Source: Candidatus Hermodarchaeum yapensis
Lineage (GTDB): Archaea > Asgardarchaeota > Hermodarchaeia > Hermodarchaeales > Hermodarchaeaceae
Assembly (NCBI GenBank): GCA_016840405.1
Contig: JAEOSK010000020.1
Coordinates: 1 to 47,983, forward strand
Direction of reading: 5' to 3'
Length of the DNA: 47,983 bases
The notes under the pieces are model-generated. The model was not told the origin of the DNA. It searched no databases and saw only the letters and a list, made by a program, of their open reading frames with translations. A program made the position numbers and the translations under genes. Of the stretch, positions 25,207 through 33,381 are shown in pieces. Each line of letters opens with the position of its first letter. Position 1 is the first letter of the stretch.

Positions 25207-27053
25207 TATATCCACCCCAGGAATAGCCACAAGAGGAGCAGTAGTGCAAATAAGACAAACCAAAGTACATACATGTTGGCTAGGCCCGTGTGAGTCTTTC
25301 TCACACTATTCAACAACGATCGGAAAGGATATGCAAACACTGTCGATGAAGGTCTCACCTCATCCACTTTCAAATACGGATCATGTAATGCACCCCCAGT
25401 CATAGGCATGGTCTTATCGTCGGCTTCAACGGGTTGAACTCCCCATCGGAATCGATAGAGTACATACCCAACTACTAGACCCATGAACAATAACGTGGCA
25501 AGTAGAAAGACATCCAAGGAGACCCAGATCAAAGGATTTACCGGTGGAGGTATTGCCGCTGGTAATAGTGGATATGTTGCAGGATAGATTAAGAATCCAA
25601 GTGCCAGTTGGGGAAAAATACCGAAGAGAATACAGCCTGCTGCAAGTATCAGTGATGGGGCTACCATGCTTTTTGGTGCTGAGTGCACATCAGCATACGT
25701 CTCAGGAGCATGACCTAAGAATACGGAACATAACATGCGGAGGAAAACTCCGAAAGTTAATGCAGAAGTGAAAATCGCTATGAGCGCAAAAGTAGGCTGT
25801 CCCGCTGCTATACACGCATTATAAACCATCCATTTGCTAACAAAACCGTTTAGTAAGGGAACACCAGCGATCGCTAAAGATCCAATTAGCATAACATATC
25901 CTGTACGGGGCATGGCGTGGAGCAATCCACCTAACTTGTTGATATCACGAGTACCAGTTTCATGTTCAATTGCTCCTGCACTAAAGAACAGGACTGATTT
26001 GAAAAGGCTATGATTTAGCAAGTGGAAAAGACCCGCTGCGATTCCGCCTGCAGCAACAACGAGCCAAACGGGATCGGCAAAAAGAGTGTTGGAAGTTATT
26101 GCTAGTCCGCCGATACCCAAACCAAGAATTACATAACCCATTTGACTGACACTATCAAAGGCGAGAAGACGTTTCAGATCGTTTTGAGCGAAGGCGATGA
26201 TTACGCAAATAAGCATGGTGAGTACGCCAAGGATGCAAATTATGAGCCAGAAATTTATGCTGATGAAAAGCGAATAGAACATAAGAAGGACAAGGAACGC
26301 CGGCATTCCAGCGACTTTGATCATCATTGCATGCAGTAAAGTGCTAATGGGTGCTGGTGCAGCTGTGGATGCATCAGGAAGCCAGGTATGAATGGGAAAG
26401 GAAGGAACCTTTACAAGAAAACCGAGGAATATCAAAAAAATCGCAAGCTTACCTATGAACCCAAGAAGCAATCCAGAAGCGATCAGGAAATCAATACTAA
26501 ACACTCCAATTCCTGCAAACCCACTGATCTGAGCTTCTTGGTAAATTAAACCAAGTCCGACCACCCCAAAAAAGGAAGCAAAGATTTGAATAACGAAATA
26601 CTTCAAGGCGCCTTCGTATGATGTAGCTTTCAAATAATGAGCAATTAGTGGAGCTGAACTGATAGTGGCAAGCTCAGCAAACAAGAAGACCCAAAGAAGG
26701 TTCCAACTATAAGCCATGCCCACTAAGCTACCTAAAGTCAGAAGCACGAAAAAGCTGTAGTAACCTCTTCGTTTCTCAATATATTTGATCGAATAAACCA
26801 CAACGAGGAAGCCAATGAAAGTGGCAATGAGGGCGATTAAGTTCGTATACCCGTTGACAGTAAAGCTGAAACCTAACAAACTTGGAAGGCTAATCAGTAG
26901 AGGCAAATAAAAGAAATTGAATATCACGACAAAGAGTGCAACTCCCGTGGCTAGAACTGCTACGATATCGTTAGCTCTCGTAATTTTCATCCCAAGGAGA
27001 GAAAGGGCTGCGGCTATGTAGAATATTACAACGATGATGGTTGGGTCTATCAT
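25206..27053 (-). CDS. Proton/sodium-translocating NuoL/M/N-like hydrogenase subunit (HyfB type)
   Basis: The 615-residue protein has about 14-16 membrane helices. Conserved antiporter features are FAELATISSAPLIAHYLKA (the helix-5 Glu), FLVKVPSFPIHTWLPDAS (the TM7 Lys region), LKRLLAFDSVSQMGYV and a HLLNHSLFKSVLFF segment. It is the single large antiporter-like subunit of this hydrogenase and should couple electron transfer to H+ or Na+ movement. Two bases separate it from the large-subunit stop. The long C-terminal region (about 480-615) includes a polar loop and a last helix. Confidence 0.93.
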   Translation of the reverse strand: MIDPTIIVVIFYIAAALSLLGMKITRANDIVAVLATGVALFVVIFNFFYLPLLISLPSLLGFSFTVNGYTNLIALIATFIGFLVVVYSIKYIEKRRGYYSFFVLLTLGSLVGMAYSWNLLWVFLFAELATISSAPLIAHYLKATSYEGALKYFVIQIFASFFGVVGLGLIYQEAQISGFAGIGVFSIDFLIASGLLLGFIGKLAIFLIFLGFLVKVPSFPIHTWLPDASTAAPAPISTLLHAMMIKVAGMPAFLVLLMFYSLFISINFWLIICILGVLTMLICVIIAFAQNDLKRLLAFDSVSQMGYVILGLGIGGLAITSNTLFADPVWLVVAAGGIAAGLFHLLNHSLFKSVLFFSAGAIEHETGTRDINKLGGLLHAMPRTGYVMLIGSLAIAGVPLLNGFVSKWMVYNACIAAGQPTFALIAIFTSALTFGVFLRMLCSVFLGHAPETYADVHSAPKSMVAPSLILAAGCILFGIFPQLALGFLIYPATYPLLPAAIPPPVNPLIWVSLDVFLLATLLFMGLVVGYVLYRFRWGVQPVEADDKTMPMTGGALHDPYLKVDEVRPSSTVFAYPFRSLLNSVRKTHTGLANMYVLWFVLFALLLLLWLFLGWI

Positions 27054-27055
27054 TG

Positions 27056-28282
27056 TTATTTCATCCGAAAGCGCTTGGATACTTCCCGCAACGTGTTAGT
27101 TGATTGTGTCCTTGTTGTCTGGTCGGTAATTGTGGTTAATCGATCTGTACAAGCCATGCACGGATCGACTGATGCTACAGTTATTGGGACATCCGCCAAA
27201 TCCTGTCCACGCAACATGAAGAGCAGTGCATAATCGTTCAAATAGGAAGGTGTGCGAACTCTCGCCCTTTCAGGGGTGTTGGTTCCGTTTGAAACCAGAT
27301 AATACAGGAGTTCACCTCGTGGTGCTTCAACGCGACCGACTGCCTCTCCCGGAGGGAATTCTGTTACTTCTGCTCTAATGGGTCCACTTGTAGTTTTGAG
27401 TTTATCTAAGCAATATTGACTAATCTTCACAGATTCTACCAATTCACCCAAGCGAACCAGCGCCATGGAAAAGATGTCTCCATCCTCGGCGGTAATTACA
27501 TCGAATGGGACTTCATCGTATGCGTCGTAAGGATCGTCCTTTCGAACATCGATTTTCATTCCAACGGATCGAGCAACCGGACCGACCACACAGATCTTTT
27601 TCGCAATCTCTTTATCCAATGTTCCGATACCCACGGTTCGCGCATGAATGCCTCCATCCTCTAACACTGCCTTAGTCGCAGTCACGGTGGCTTTGTAGAG
27701 AACTTTAAGTTTCTCTTCAATTTTTGGAATCATGTCTTTGTCAATGTCTCTGCGTACTCCACCAATGGTATTCATGGCATAATGTTGTCGATTCCCTGAA
27801 ATGGATTCCAGTACGTCCAGGACGTGTTCACGGTCCCGCCATATCAACATGAACAAAGTCTTGAATCCAATAAGTTCCATTCCAACACCTGCCCAGAGTA
27901 AGTGACTGTGGATTCGTTCCAGTTCCGCCATGAGGGTTCGGATATAACGTGCGCGATCAGGAAGCTCAATTTCACCAAGCATTTCAACCGTACGTGTATA
28001 CGCCGTAGTATGCGCAGCACTGCAAATGCCACACACCCGTTCGAAGAGGTAGAGATTTTGCCAATAGCTCCGATCTTCGGCGAGCTTCATGATTCCCCGA
28101 TAGTTGTATCCCAATTTCAGATCCACATCTAATACCTTTTCACCTTCCACTTTCAGTTTGAAGTATTCACCTTCAAGTAAGGCGGGATGGAAGGGTCCCA
28201 GAGGTACAACATATTCAGGGGCTACAACGTCGTCAATTTGCATTGGGATGGTTTTCTTCTTGGTTTCTTTCTTTTTTGTCAT
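27056..28282 (-). CDS. Group 4 [NiFe]-hydrogenase large subunit (EchE/HycE-like)
   Basis: The protein has 408 residues. Both Ni-binding CxxC motifs are present: C84/C87 (RVCGICSAAHT) and C375/C378 (DPCMACTDR). This distinguishes a hydrogenase from complex I NuoD, which has lost them. The conserved RGE(L/I) (EAPRGELLYY) and the RIHSHLLW segment are also present. The start is directly preceded by the TAG of the NuoC-like gene. About 30 residues follow the last CxxC, so whether the C-terminus is processed is unclear. It is the catalytic subunit for H2 evolution or uptake, on the cytoplasmic side of the membrane. Confidence 0.95.
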   Translation of the reverse strand: MTKKKETKKKTIPMQIDDVVAPEYVVPLGPFHPALLEGEYFKLKVEGEKVLDVDLKLGYNYRGIMKLAEDRSYWQNLYLFERVCGICSAAHTTAYTRTVEMLGEIELPDRARYIRTLMAELERIHSHLLWAGVGMELIGFKTLFMLIWRDREHVLDVLESISGNRQHYAMNTIGGVRRDIDKDMIPKIEEKLKVLYKATVTATKAVLEDGGIHARTVGIGTLDKEIAKKICVVGPVARSVGMKIDVRKDDPYDAYDEVPFDVITAEDGDIFSMALVRLGELVESVKISQYCLDKLKTTSGPIRAEVTEFPPGEAVGRVEAPRGELLYYLVSNGTNTPERARVRTPSYLNDYALLFMLRGQDLADVPITVASVDPCMACTDRLTTITDQTTRTQSTNTLREVSKRFRMK

Positions 28283-28714
28283 CTAACCCACTTCCTCCAA
28301 AGGCCATGCATAGGGAAGAAACAGTTTCCGGGGATCGGGATGACCTTCAAACTTGATTCCCATAAGATCCATCAATTCGCGTTCAGCCCAATTGGCAGAC
28401 CAAGCAATATTGGTAATTGAATCAATGACTGGATTTTTTCTAGGCAGTCGGACTTTCATAGAGATATGAAGGCGTTGTTCTTGGTGTGAAAAATCAAAAT
28501 GATATACAATGTCAAATCCTTGGATGCCCTCATCATTGGCTGAGATGGCAACTAATTTTCCTTCTAATTTCTTTACTAAAAGTTGAGTGATTTCTTTGAT
28601 TCGGGTTGGCTGGGACCGAATAAAAAAGCGGTTATAGTGGTCGCAGTGCTCTTCCATGTAATCCTTTTTCAACAGCTTCTTCAATTGCCCACGAATTTCA
28701 TCCATTCGTCCCAT
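28283..28714 (-). CDS. Hydrogenase NuoC/EchD-like subunit
   Basis: The protein has 143 residues and an ATG immediately after the upstream TAA. The NuoC (30-kDa) domain signature is clear near the C-terminus: SITNIAWSANWAERELMDLM, then GIKFEGHPDPRKLFLP, matching the WxERExxDxxGxxFxGHPDLRRLLLP pattern. It is a structural partner of the large subunit. Start and stop abut the genes on both sides, which implies tight translational coupling. Confidence 0.9.
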   Translation of the reverse strand: MGRMDEIRGQLKKLLKKDYMEEHCDHYNRFFIRSQPTRIKEITQLLVKKLEGKLVAISANDEGIQGFDIVYHFDFSHQEQRLHISMKVRLPRKNPVIDSITNIAWSANWAERELMDLMGIKFEGHPDPRKLFLPYAWPLEEVG

Positions 28715-29590
28715 TTAGTTACCTCCCAGACCAAGTTTCGCAATGAGCGAGTCGGTTTTAAGACGGTGCTTGTCTAAACCGATTTCTTGGGGTTTGAAGC
28801 CCAACCCCAATGCCATCAATTCCATCAAATTGAGCATTGGGAGATCGTAGCGAATACCTTCCCTTCTCAAAAGGAGTTGGGCTTTCTCTAATACATCAAA
28901 GCACCCCGGGCATGTTGTCACCATGCAATCTGCTTTCGCTTCTTGCATCTTATCTAATTTGAACTTAGATCGCTCTTCCATTGCCTCATCTAGGGAATAT
29001 AATGAGAGAGGAAATCCGCAACAAATCTTCTCAGCACCATAATCTACGACTTTGACTCCCAACGTATCGAGGATGTCATCGAAATATGAGACGAATTTCT
29101 CATTTGGGCTCTTGTAAAGCTTACAACCATATTGTACAGCAACTTTCACTTTTGATAGAGACTGCTTAAAGGCGTCTTTCAGTGATTTCAAGCCAATATC
29201 TTCGACAATGACCTCCAGGAAATGTTTGACTTTAATCTTGCCTTCGAATTCTTTGTTAAGAGGCGCTAGCCTGGAATTCACTTCGGTTAGAAGCTGTGTG
29301 TCATTTACCAGGTTTTCTCTGGCCTCGTAGAGGGTTTCCCAGCATCCATTGCATACGGTTAATACGTCCTTACCGATTGCTTCTGCGAGTGCAAGGTTGC
29401 GGGCTGAAACGTATAGCCATGCATCGTGGTTAGCCAATCGGACAATTTCGGGGACCGGACAGCAGGTTGCTCCTTCCATGTCAATAAGTTTCATTTTCAA
29501 ACGGGGGGCAATCCGGCGAAGTGAGGCTTCAGCAAAAGGTTGCATCGAAGGAATATAACAGCCCAAAAACAATGCATAGCTCTTCGTCAT
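28715..29590 (-). CDS. hdrB: HdrB-like heterodisulfide reductase subunit
   Basis: The protein has 291 residues. It has two CCG-type Cys-rich domains. The first contains FLGCYIPSM, GATCCPVPE and CNGCWE; the second contains YGCKLYKSP, EKICCGFP and TTCPGC. In methanogen HdrB these domains hold two noncubane [4Fe-4S] clusters that reduce the CoM-S-S-CoB disulfide. The natural disulfide here is unknown. It lies inside the group 4 hydrogenase operon, directly before the NuoC-like gene and 6 bp after a Cys-free small protein, so it should work with the hydrogenase or the polyferredoxin. No HdrA is in the window. Confidence 0.9.
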   Translation of the reverse strand: MTKSYALFLGCYIPSMQPFAEASLRRIAPRLKMKLIDMEGATCCPVPEIVRLANHDAWLYVSARNLALAEAIGKDVLTVCNGCWETLYEARENLVNDTQLLTEVNSRLAPLNKEFEGKIKVKHFLEVIVEDIGLKSLKDAFKQSLSKVKVAVQYGCKLYKSPNEKFVSYFDDILDTLGVKVVDYGAEKICCGFPLSLYSLDEAMEERSKFKLDKMQEAKADCMVTTCPGCFDVLEKAQLLLRREGIRYDLPMLNLMELMALGLGFKPQEIGLDKHRLKTDSLIAKLGLGGN

Positions 29591-29596
29591 TGATTA

Positions 29597-29881
29597 CTAG
29601 CCCTCATCTTCTGTCTTATCATCTCTATCGCTCCAGGTGGCCTTATCATAAAGATCAGTGTCTTTCACAAGCTTTTCAAGTTCCTCTCTTGCATCTTCAT
29701 GTTTATAGGCCGTAGGAGGCTTCCGATTAATCCCAAGTGTTTCTCGAACTTTTTCACGGGTGACTACAAGCTTTGGAACATGACCCACACGGATGATATT
29801 CTCGATTGGATCTTTGAAGGACTCAGGGAGTGTTTTCACCTTTTTCCTCCAAGGATACAAGGTGAGTTCGTCATCACTCAT
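29597..29881 (-). CDS. Cys-free 94-residue protein between polyferredoxin and HdrB
   Basis: The start is the ATG at 29881, which overlaps the end of the ferredoxin gene by 8 bases; the open frame extends further only inside that gene. The sequence is charged and mostly helical. The segment TREKVRETLGINRKPPTAYKH and the following EELEKLVKDTDL recall the C-terminal tail of some HdrC proteins, but the Fe-S part and every Cys are absent. This likeness is from memory and is weak. The position before hdrB is where hdrC would be expected, so it may be a reduced HdrC that docks the polyferredoxin to HdrB. Confidence 0.7.
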   Translation of the reverse strand: MSDDELTLYPWRKKVKTLPESFKDPIENIIRVGHVPKLVVTREKVRETLGINRKPPTAYKHEDAREELEKLVKDTDLYDKATWSDRDDKTEDEG

Positions 29882-30350
29882 CAGATTTCGCCTCCATTGT
29901 CTCTTTAGCCTCTTTTCTAGAGACAACCTGTAGAGCACCGGTGCTGCAGTATTTTGCACAACGCGGGTCCCCATCGCAAAAGTCACATTTGTAACTGATA
30001 CCCAAGGCTTTCTCAAAAATTGGGACAGAGATGGGGCAGGCGAAATTGCAGGATTTACAACCAATACATCGAAGTCGATCAATTGTCACGATTCCAGTGT
30101 CAGGGTCTCTTTTGATGGCTTTGGGTTCGGTGGGACATGCCGCTTCACAGATTGGATGTTCACAATGAGTGCAGTGGGCGTTGATGAAACTAGTGGGGTC
30201 GTTAGCGTCAGGATAAATTCGAATGTAAGCTTTGTCGAGGTCTGCTTCTTCAAAATGATAAAAGGAACACGAAATCATGCAATAGTAGCAGCCAGAACAC
30301 TTCTCTGGATTGTAAACCAGCACCTTCTGTTTCAAGAAGTCATCTGACAT
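29874..30350 (-). CDS. Polyferredoxin-type electron carrier (HycB/CooF-like)
   Basis: The protein has 158 residues with an ATG start. Cys-rich motifs for up to four [4Fe-4S] clusters follow one another: CSGCYYCMISCS, CTHCEHPICEAACPT, CIGCKSCNFACP and CDFCDGDPRCAKYCS. This is the layout of HycB, CooF and DMSO-reductase beta subunits. It is the first gene of the group 4 unit, with a TATA box about 55 bases upstream. It probably carries electrons between the hydrogenase, HdrB and a soluble donor. Confidence 0.9.
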   Translation of the reverse strand: MSDDFLKQKVLVYNPEKCSGCYYCMISCSFYHFEEADLDKAYIRIYPDANDPTSFINAHCTHCEHPICEAACPTEPKAIKRDPDTGIVTIDRLRCIGCKSCNFACPISVPIFEKALGISYKCDFCDGDPRCAKYCSTGALQVVSRKEAKETMEAKSDE

Positions 30351-30404
30351 TCAATTCCTTCCACAGGAGAAGATAATATGTCGGAGTACTACGCACAGTT
30401 AGCG

Positions 30405-30414
30405 CCTATAAATG
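30405..30414 (-). promoter_or_regulatory. TATA box of the group 4 hydrogenase / HdrB unit
   Basis: On the minus strand CATTTATAGG lies about 55 bases before the first gene, in the only gap of notable size (82 bp) between the two hydrogenase gene sets. It suggests the group 4 genes can be expressed separately from the group 3b genes. Confidence 0.55.
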
Positions 30415-30432
30415 TAATAATCCGACTAATTG

Positions 30433-31713
30433 CTAAGCAGTTCTTACAAAATGCACCGAACAAGAGATGCAGGGATCATAAGCACGAATGAGCATGTTCA
30501 AACGAAGCTCGGCCTCATCTTTGGATAATTCCTGGAGGACGGGAGAAAGGGATCGTACATCAGCTTCTATGTTGGAATAATTCATGGCTGTGGGTGTAAT
30601 AACATCAGCTGCGAGAACCCTTCCGCGGGCATTAAATCTGTATTCGTGGACTAGGACACCTCGTGGAGCTTCAACTGCGACTGCACCAGAGCCTGAACGA
30701 GTTTTATAATCAACGATATCGGCATGTAGGTTCTGAGTCAGGAGGTCATCAATAATTTCGATGCTCTGGTCAAGATAATGGAGATACTCGATTGCTTGGC
30801 CCAGATTCATCTGAAAGATGTCGTAACTGGGAAGTTTCAAACCCACCTTTTTTGTCATCCGTTTCGCGTTATCCGATAGCTGATCCTTCGCAACATTTAG
30901 TCGACCAAGTGAGCCGACGACAAAGGGTTTTCCTTCAACTTCACTAAATTTCGCGTGGGCATACGGTACATTACGCTCTTTGATGAGACTAGTATATTCA
31001 GATTCAGGGACTCGTAAACCTTTATCCGTGACTAAATCTCCTTCATAAAGAGGATAGTCTTTGGCATGTTTTACGGCTAAGTATTGGCTTCGTCGAACTA
31101 GTTTCGGCTCTGCAAACATTCCCATTAATTCGATTTGGGCTTCAGCATCAGGAATCGCCTCTTGAAGTCGCTTCCGCATCGATTGTAATTGTGAGGAGGT
31201 TGGGACGTGTGTGTACCCGCCGACAACGGCACATAACGCGTGGGTATGTCGTCCGCCAATGAGTTCCATAAGGTCGTTAGCCAGTTTCTTGAGCCGAAGT
31301 GCTCGTTGGACTTCTTCTTGGTATTTAGGTAGCATTTCAATAACGTTGCGTGCTCCGACATAGTCAGGAAGAGCAAGGAAGTTGATGTGCAGAGCGTGAC
31401 TCGCTAGATTATCGCCAATAAGTTGGAGTTTGCGTAACTGGTGAGTCTGTAGGTGAGGCTCGATTTGCATAGCGGCTTCAACTGCACGTAATGCTGCAAT
31501 GGCATGTGAATGACTGCAAATTCCACAAATTCGGGACATGATATGAGAGACTTCATTATGTCCATGATCTCGGAGGAAAGCTTCGAATAAACGGGTTCCT
31601 TCGGTAATTCGCATTTCGACTCGCGGTTCTTTTCCTTCTTTGAGTTCTACAAATAGGTCGCCATGTCCTTCGACACGAGCTATATGGTGGATGTCGAACT
31701 TCGCTAGAGCCAT
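30433..31713 (-). CDS. hydA: Group 3b [NiFe]-hydrogenase (sulfhydrogenase) large alpha subunit
   Basis: The protein has 426 residues. Ni ligands are C63/C66 (RICGICSHSHA) and C415/C418 (YDPCISCSVH). The protein ends five residues after His421, a short tail as in bidirectional group 3 enzymes. It oxidises H2 or reduces protons in the cytoplasm, with electrons passing through the delta, beta and gamma subunits to NAD(P). It overlaps the delta-subunit gene by 10 bases, so the two are translationally coupled. It is the last gene of the four-gene group 3b set. Confidence 0.95.
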   Translation of the reverse strand: MALAKFDIHHIARVEGHGDLFVELKEGKEPRVEMRITEGTRLFEAFLRDHGHNEVSHIMSRICGICSHSHAIAALRAVEAAMQIEPHLQTHQLRKLQLIGDNLASHALHINFLALPDYVGARNVIEMLPKYQEEVQRALRLKKLANDLMELIGGRHTHALCAVVGGYTHVPTSSQLQSMRKRLQEAIPDAEAQIELMGMFAEPKLVRRSQYLAVKHAKDYPLYEGDLVTDKGLRVPESEYTSLIKERNVPYAHAKFSEVEGKPFVVGSLGRLNVAKDQLSDNAKRMTKKVGLKLPSYDIFQMNLGQAIEYLHYLDQSIEIIDDLLTQNLHADIVDYKTRSGSGAVAVEAPRGVLVHEYRFNARGRVLAADVITPTAMNYSNIEADVRSLSPVLQELSKDEAELRLNMLIRAYDPCISCSVHFVRTA

Positions 31714-32495
31714 TCTATGTTTAACCTCCGTTTCAGTTGCTTCATGAACTCTTCTGCTGAGGCGTTAAACATTCGGAATTTCCGAACCACCAAGTCAAAA
31801 CTCGCGCCTTTCTGAGAGAACATGTCAATCTCAGATTCCACATTCGCCTGAGGCACCGGACCCCAACATCCTTCACATGGGAAACCTAAACTAGGACATA
31901 GGGCTCCACACCCAGCTCGCGTTATGGGCCCCAAGCACAGTTCTCCCTCTTTCATCAAGCAGACATTCTCTTTCATGCGACACTCAACACAAACCGCATA
32001 GTTCTTTTCCCGTGGCTCAGCACCTGTCAAAAGTGCTGTCAAAAATTCCACAAATTCCTGACCACTAATGGGACATCCCTGTAACTCATAATCAATTTTC
32101 ACATGGGATTTTAATGGCAAAATTTGGGGAAAGGTGTTAACATGAGAAGCGTCACCATACACGCTCTGTTTGAACTCCTCGATATTTCGTCCATTTCGAA
32201 TAGCATTTACTCCTCCTGTAGTGGCACAAGCTCCCATGGCGACTAGGATCTTAGAATTCTCTCGCAGCTCTTTAAGCCGAGTGAGCTCTGCTTCATTCGT
32301 AACGGAACCTTCAACGAAGCAAACATCATATGGACCTGGATGAGTCGCGGAACTTCCCATCCGAAATTGGACCAAATTGATATGTCCCAATATATCAAGT
32401 AGGTCATCTTCGAGGTTAAGGATTTCCAATTGACACCCAGCACAACAAGTCAACCCATAGAGGGCCACTACTGGTTTTGGTTTCCCTGTAGACAT
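31704..32495 (-). CDS. hydD: Group 3b hydrogenase small delta subunit
   Basis: The protein has 263 residues. The N-terminal small-subunit domain holds the proximal cluster Cys residues in GLTCCAGCQLEI, MGACATTGG and LQGCPISG. The C-terminal part adds Cys motifs (CVECRMKENVCL, CLGPITRAGCGALCP, CEGCWGP) for two further clusters. It has no Tat signal, so it acts in the cytoplasm. It passes electrons from the Ni-Fe site to the beta subunit. Confidence 0.93.
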   Translation of the reverse strand: MSTGKPKPVVALYGLTCCAGCQLEILNLEDDLLDILGHINLVQFRMGSSATHPGPYDVCFVEGSVTNEAELTRLKELRENSKILVAMGACATTGGVNAIRNGRNIEEFKQSVYGDASHVNTFPQILPLKSHVKIDYELQGCPISGQEFVEFLTALLTGAEPREKNYAVCVECRMKENVCLMKEGELCLGPITRAGCGALCPSLGFPCEGCWGPVPQANVESEIDMFSQKGASFDLVVRKFRMFNASAEEFMKQLKRRLNIEWL

Positions 32496-32519
32496 AACAG
32501 ACTCTCCTTAGGTCTTCGT

Positions 32520-33377
32520 TTATACCGCACCTCGCTGAGTCTTGGCTTCTTTATAGCTGAACACAGGACCATCTTGACAGACAAATTTGGATCCAACCAG
32601 ACAATGACTACAATGCCCGACACCGCATTTCATCCGACGCTCTAAGGATAAATAAACACGGTCATCAGGCAAGCCAATTTTTTCCAACTCCCGCATGACA
32701 AATTTATACATAATTGGAGGTCCGCAGACCAGTGCGTAGGTGTCTTTAGGTGAAATCGTGATTCGGTCAAAAAGGATCGTCACTACTCCGATATTTCCTG
32801 CCCAACAGTGTTCATCATCTCGGTCAACGGTTGCAACGTATTCGACATCACGACGATTATCCCAGATGTATAACTCGTCTTTGAAGAGGAGTTCTTCTGG
32901 ACATCGGGCACCGTACATGATTTGAAGTGTACCGTAATCGTCACGGTTTTCAAGAATGTCTAGAATTGCCGGTCGGAGAGGAACCAATCCAATTCCTCCT
33001 CCAATGATAACGACATTTTTTCCTTTCAGTTTCTCCATGGGCCATCCGTGCCCAAAGGGTCCACGCAATCCAACGATGCTATCCTGTGCGAGATTCTGAA
33101 GTGCATTGGTGAGGCTTCCGACCGAACGGATGCAGAAATCAAATGAACCCGTCTGATTCGGGGATGAGCAGATCCCAAATGGTGCTTCTCCATGGCCAAA
33201 TAATGATAAGAGCATGAATTGGCCGGGAATGAAGTTGAACTGCTTTTGTTGGTCTTTATTGACATATTCAACGGTGTAAAGGTTTGTATCTGGAGTCTGA
33301 GGAGTAACCCTTACAATGCGAGCCATGTTGTATTGGTAAGCGTTTTTTTCTGTACGAGTTGCAGTAGACTGAGTCAC
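32520..33377 (-). CDS. hydG: Group 3b hydrogenase gamma subunit (FAD/NAD(P)-binding)
   Basis: The protein has 285 residues. It has a ferredoxin-reductase-like fold: an FAD-binding barrel (FIPGQFMLLSLFG), a nucleotide-binding domain (VVIIGGGIGLVPLRPAI), the NAD(P)-side segment LVCGPPIMYKFVM, and a C-terminal [2Fe-2S] motif (CGVGHCSHCLVGSKFVC). It exchanges electrons with NAD(P)H. Stop and start are 4 bp from the beta-subunit gene. Confidence 0.93.
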   Translation of the reverse strand: MTQSTATRTEKNAYQYNMARIVRVTPQTPDTNLYTVEYVNKDQQKQFNFIPGQFMLLSLFGHGEAPFGICSSPNQTGSFDFCIRSVGSLTNALQNLAQDSIVGLRGPFGHGWPMEKLKGKNVVIIGGGIGLVPLRPAILDILENRDDYGTLQIMYGARCPEELLFKDELYIWDNRRDVEYVATVDRDDEHCWAGNIGVVTILFDRITISPKDTYALVCGPPIMYKFVMRELEKIGLPDDRVYLSLERRMKCGVGHCSHCLVGSKFVCQDGPVFSYKEAKTQRGAV

Positions 33378-33381
33378 CTAA

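Noticed and set aside
26142..26339. 65-codon plus-strand ORF inside the NuoL-like gene
   Set aside because: It is antisense to a well-conserved membrane subunit and its charged composition is the usual shadow of hydrophobic codons.
27056..28282. Complex I NuoD instead of hydrogenase
   Set aside because: Both Ni-binding CxxC motifs are intact, which complex I subunits have lost.
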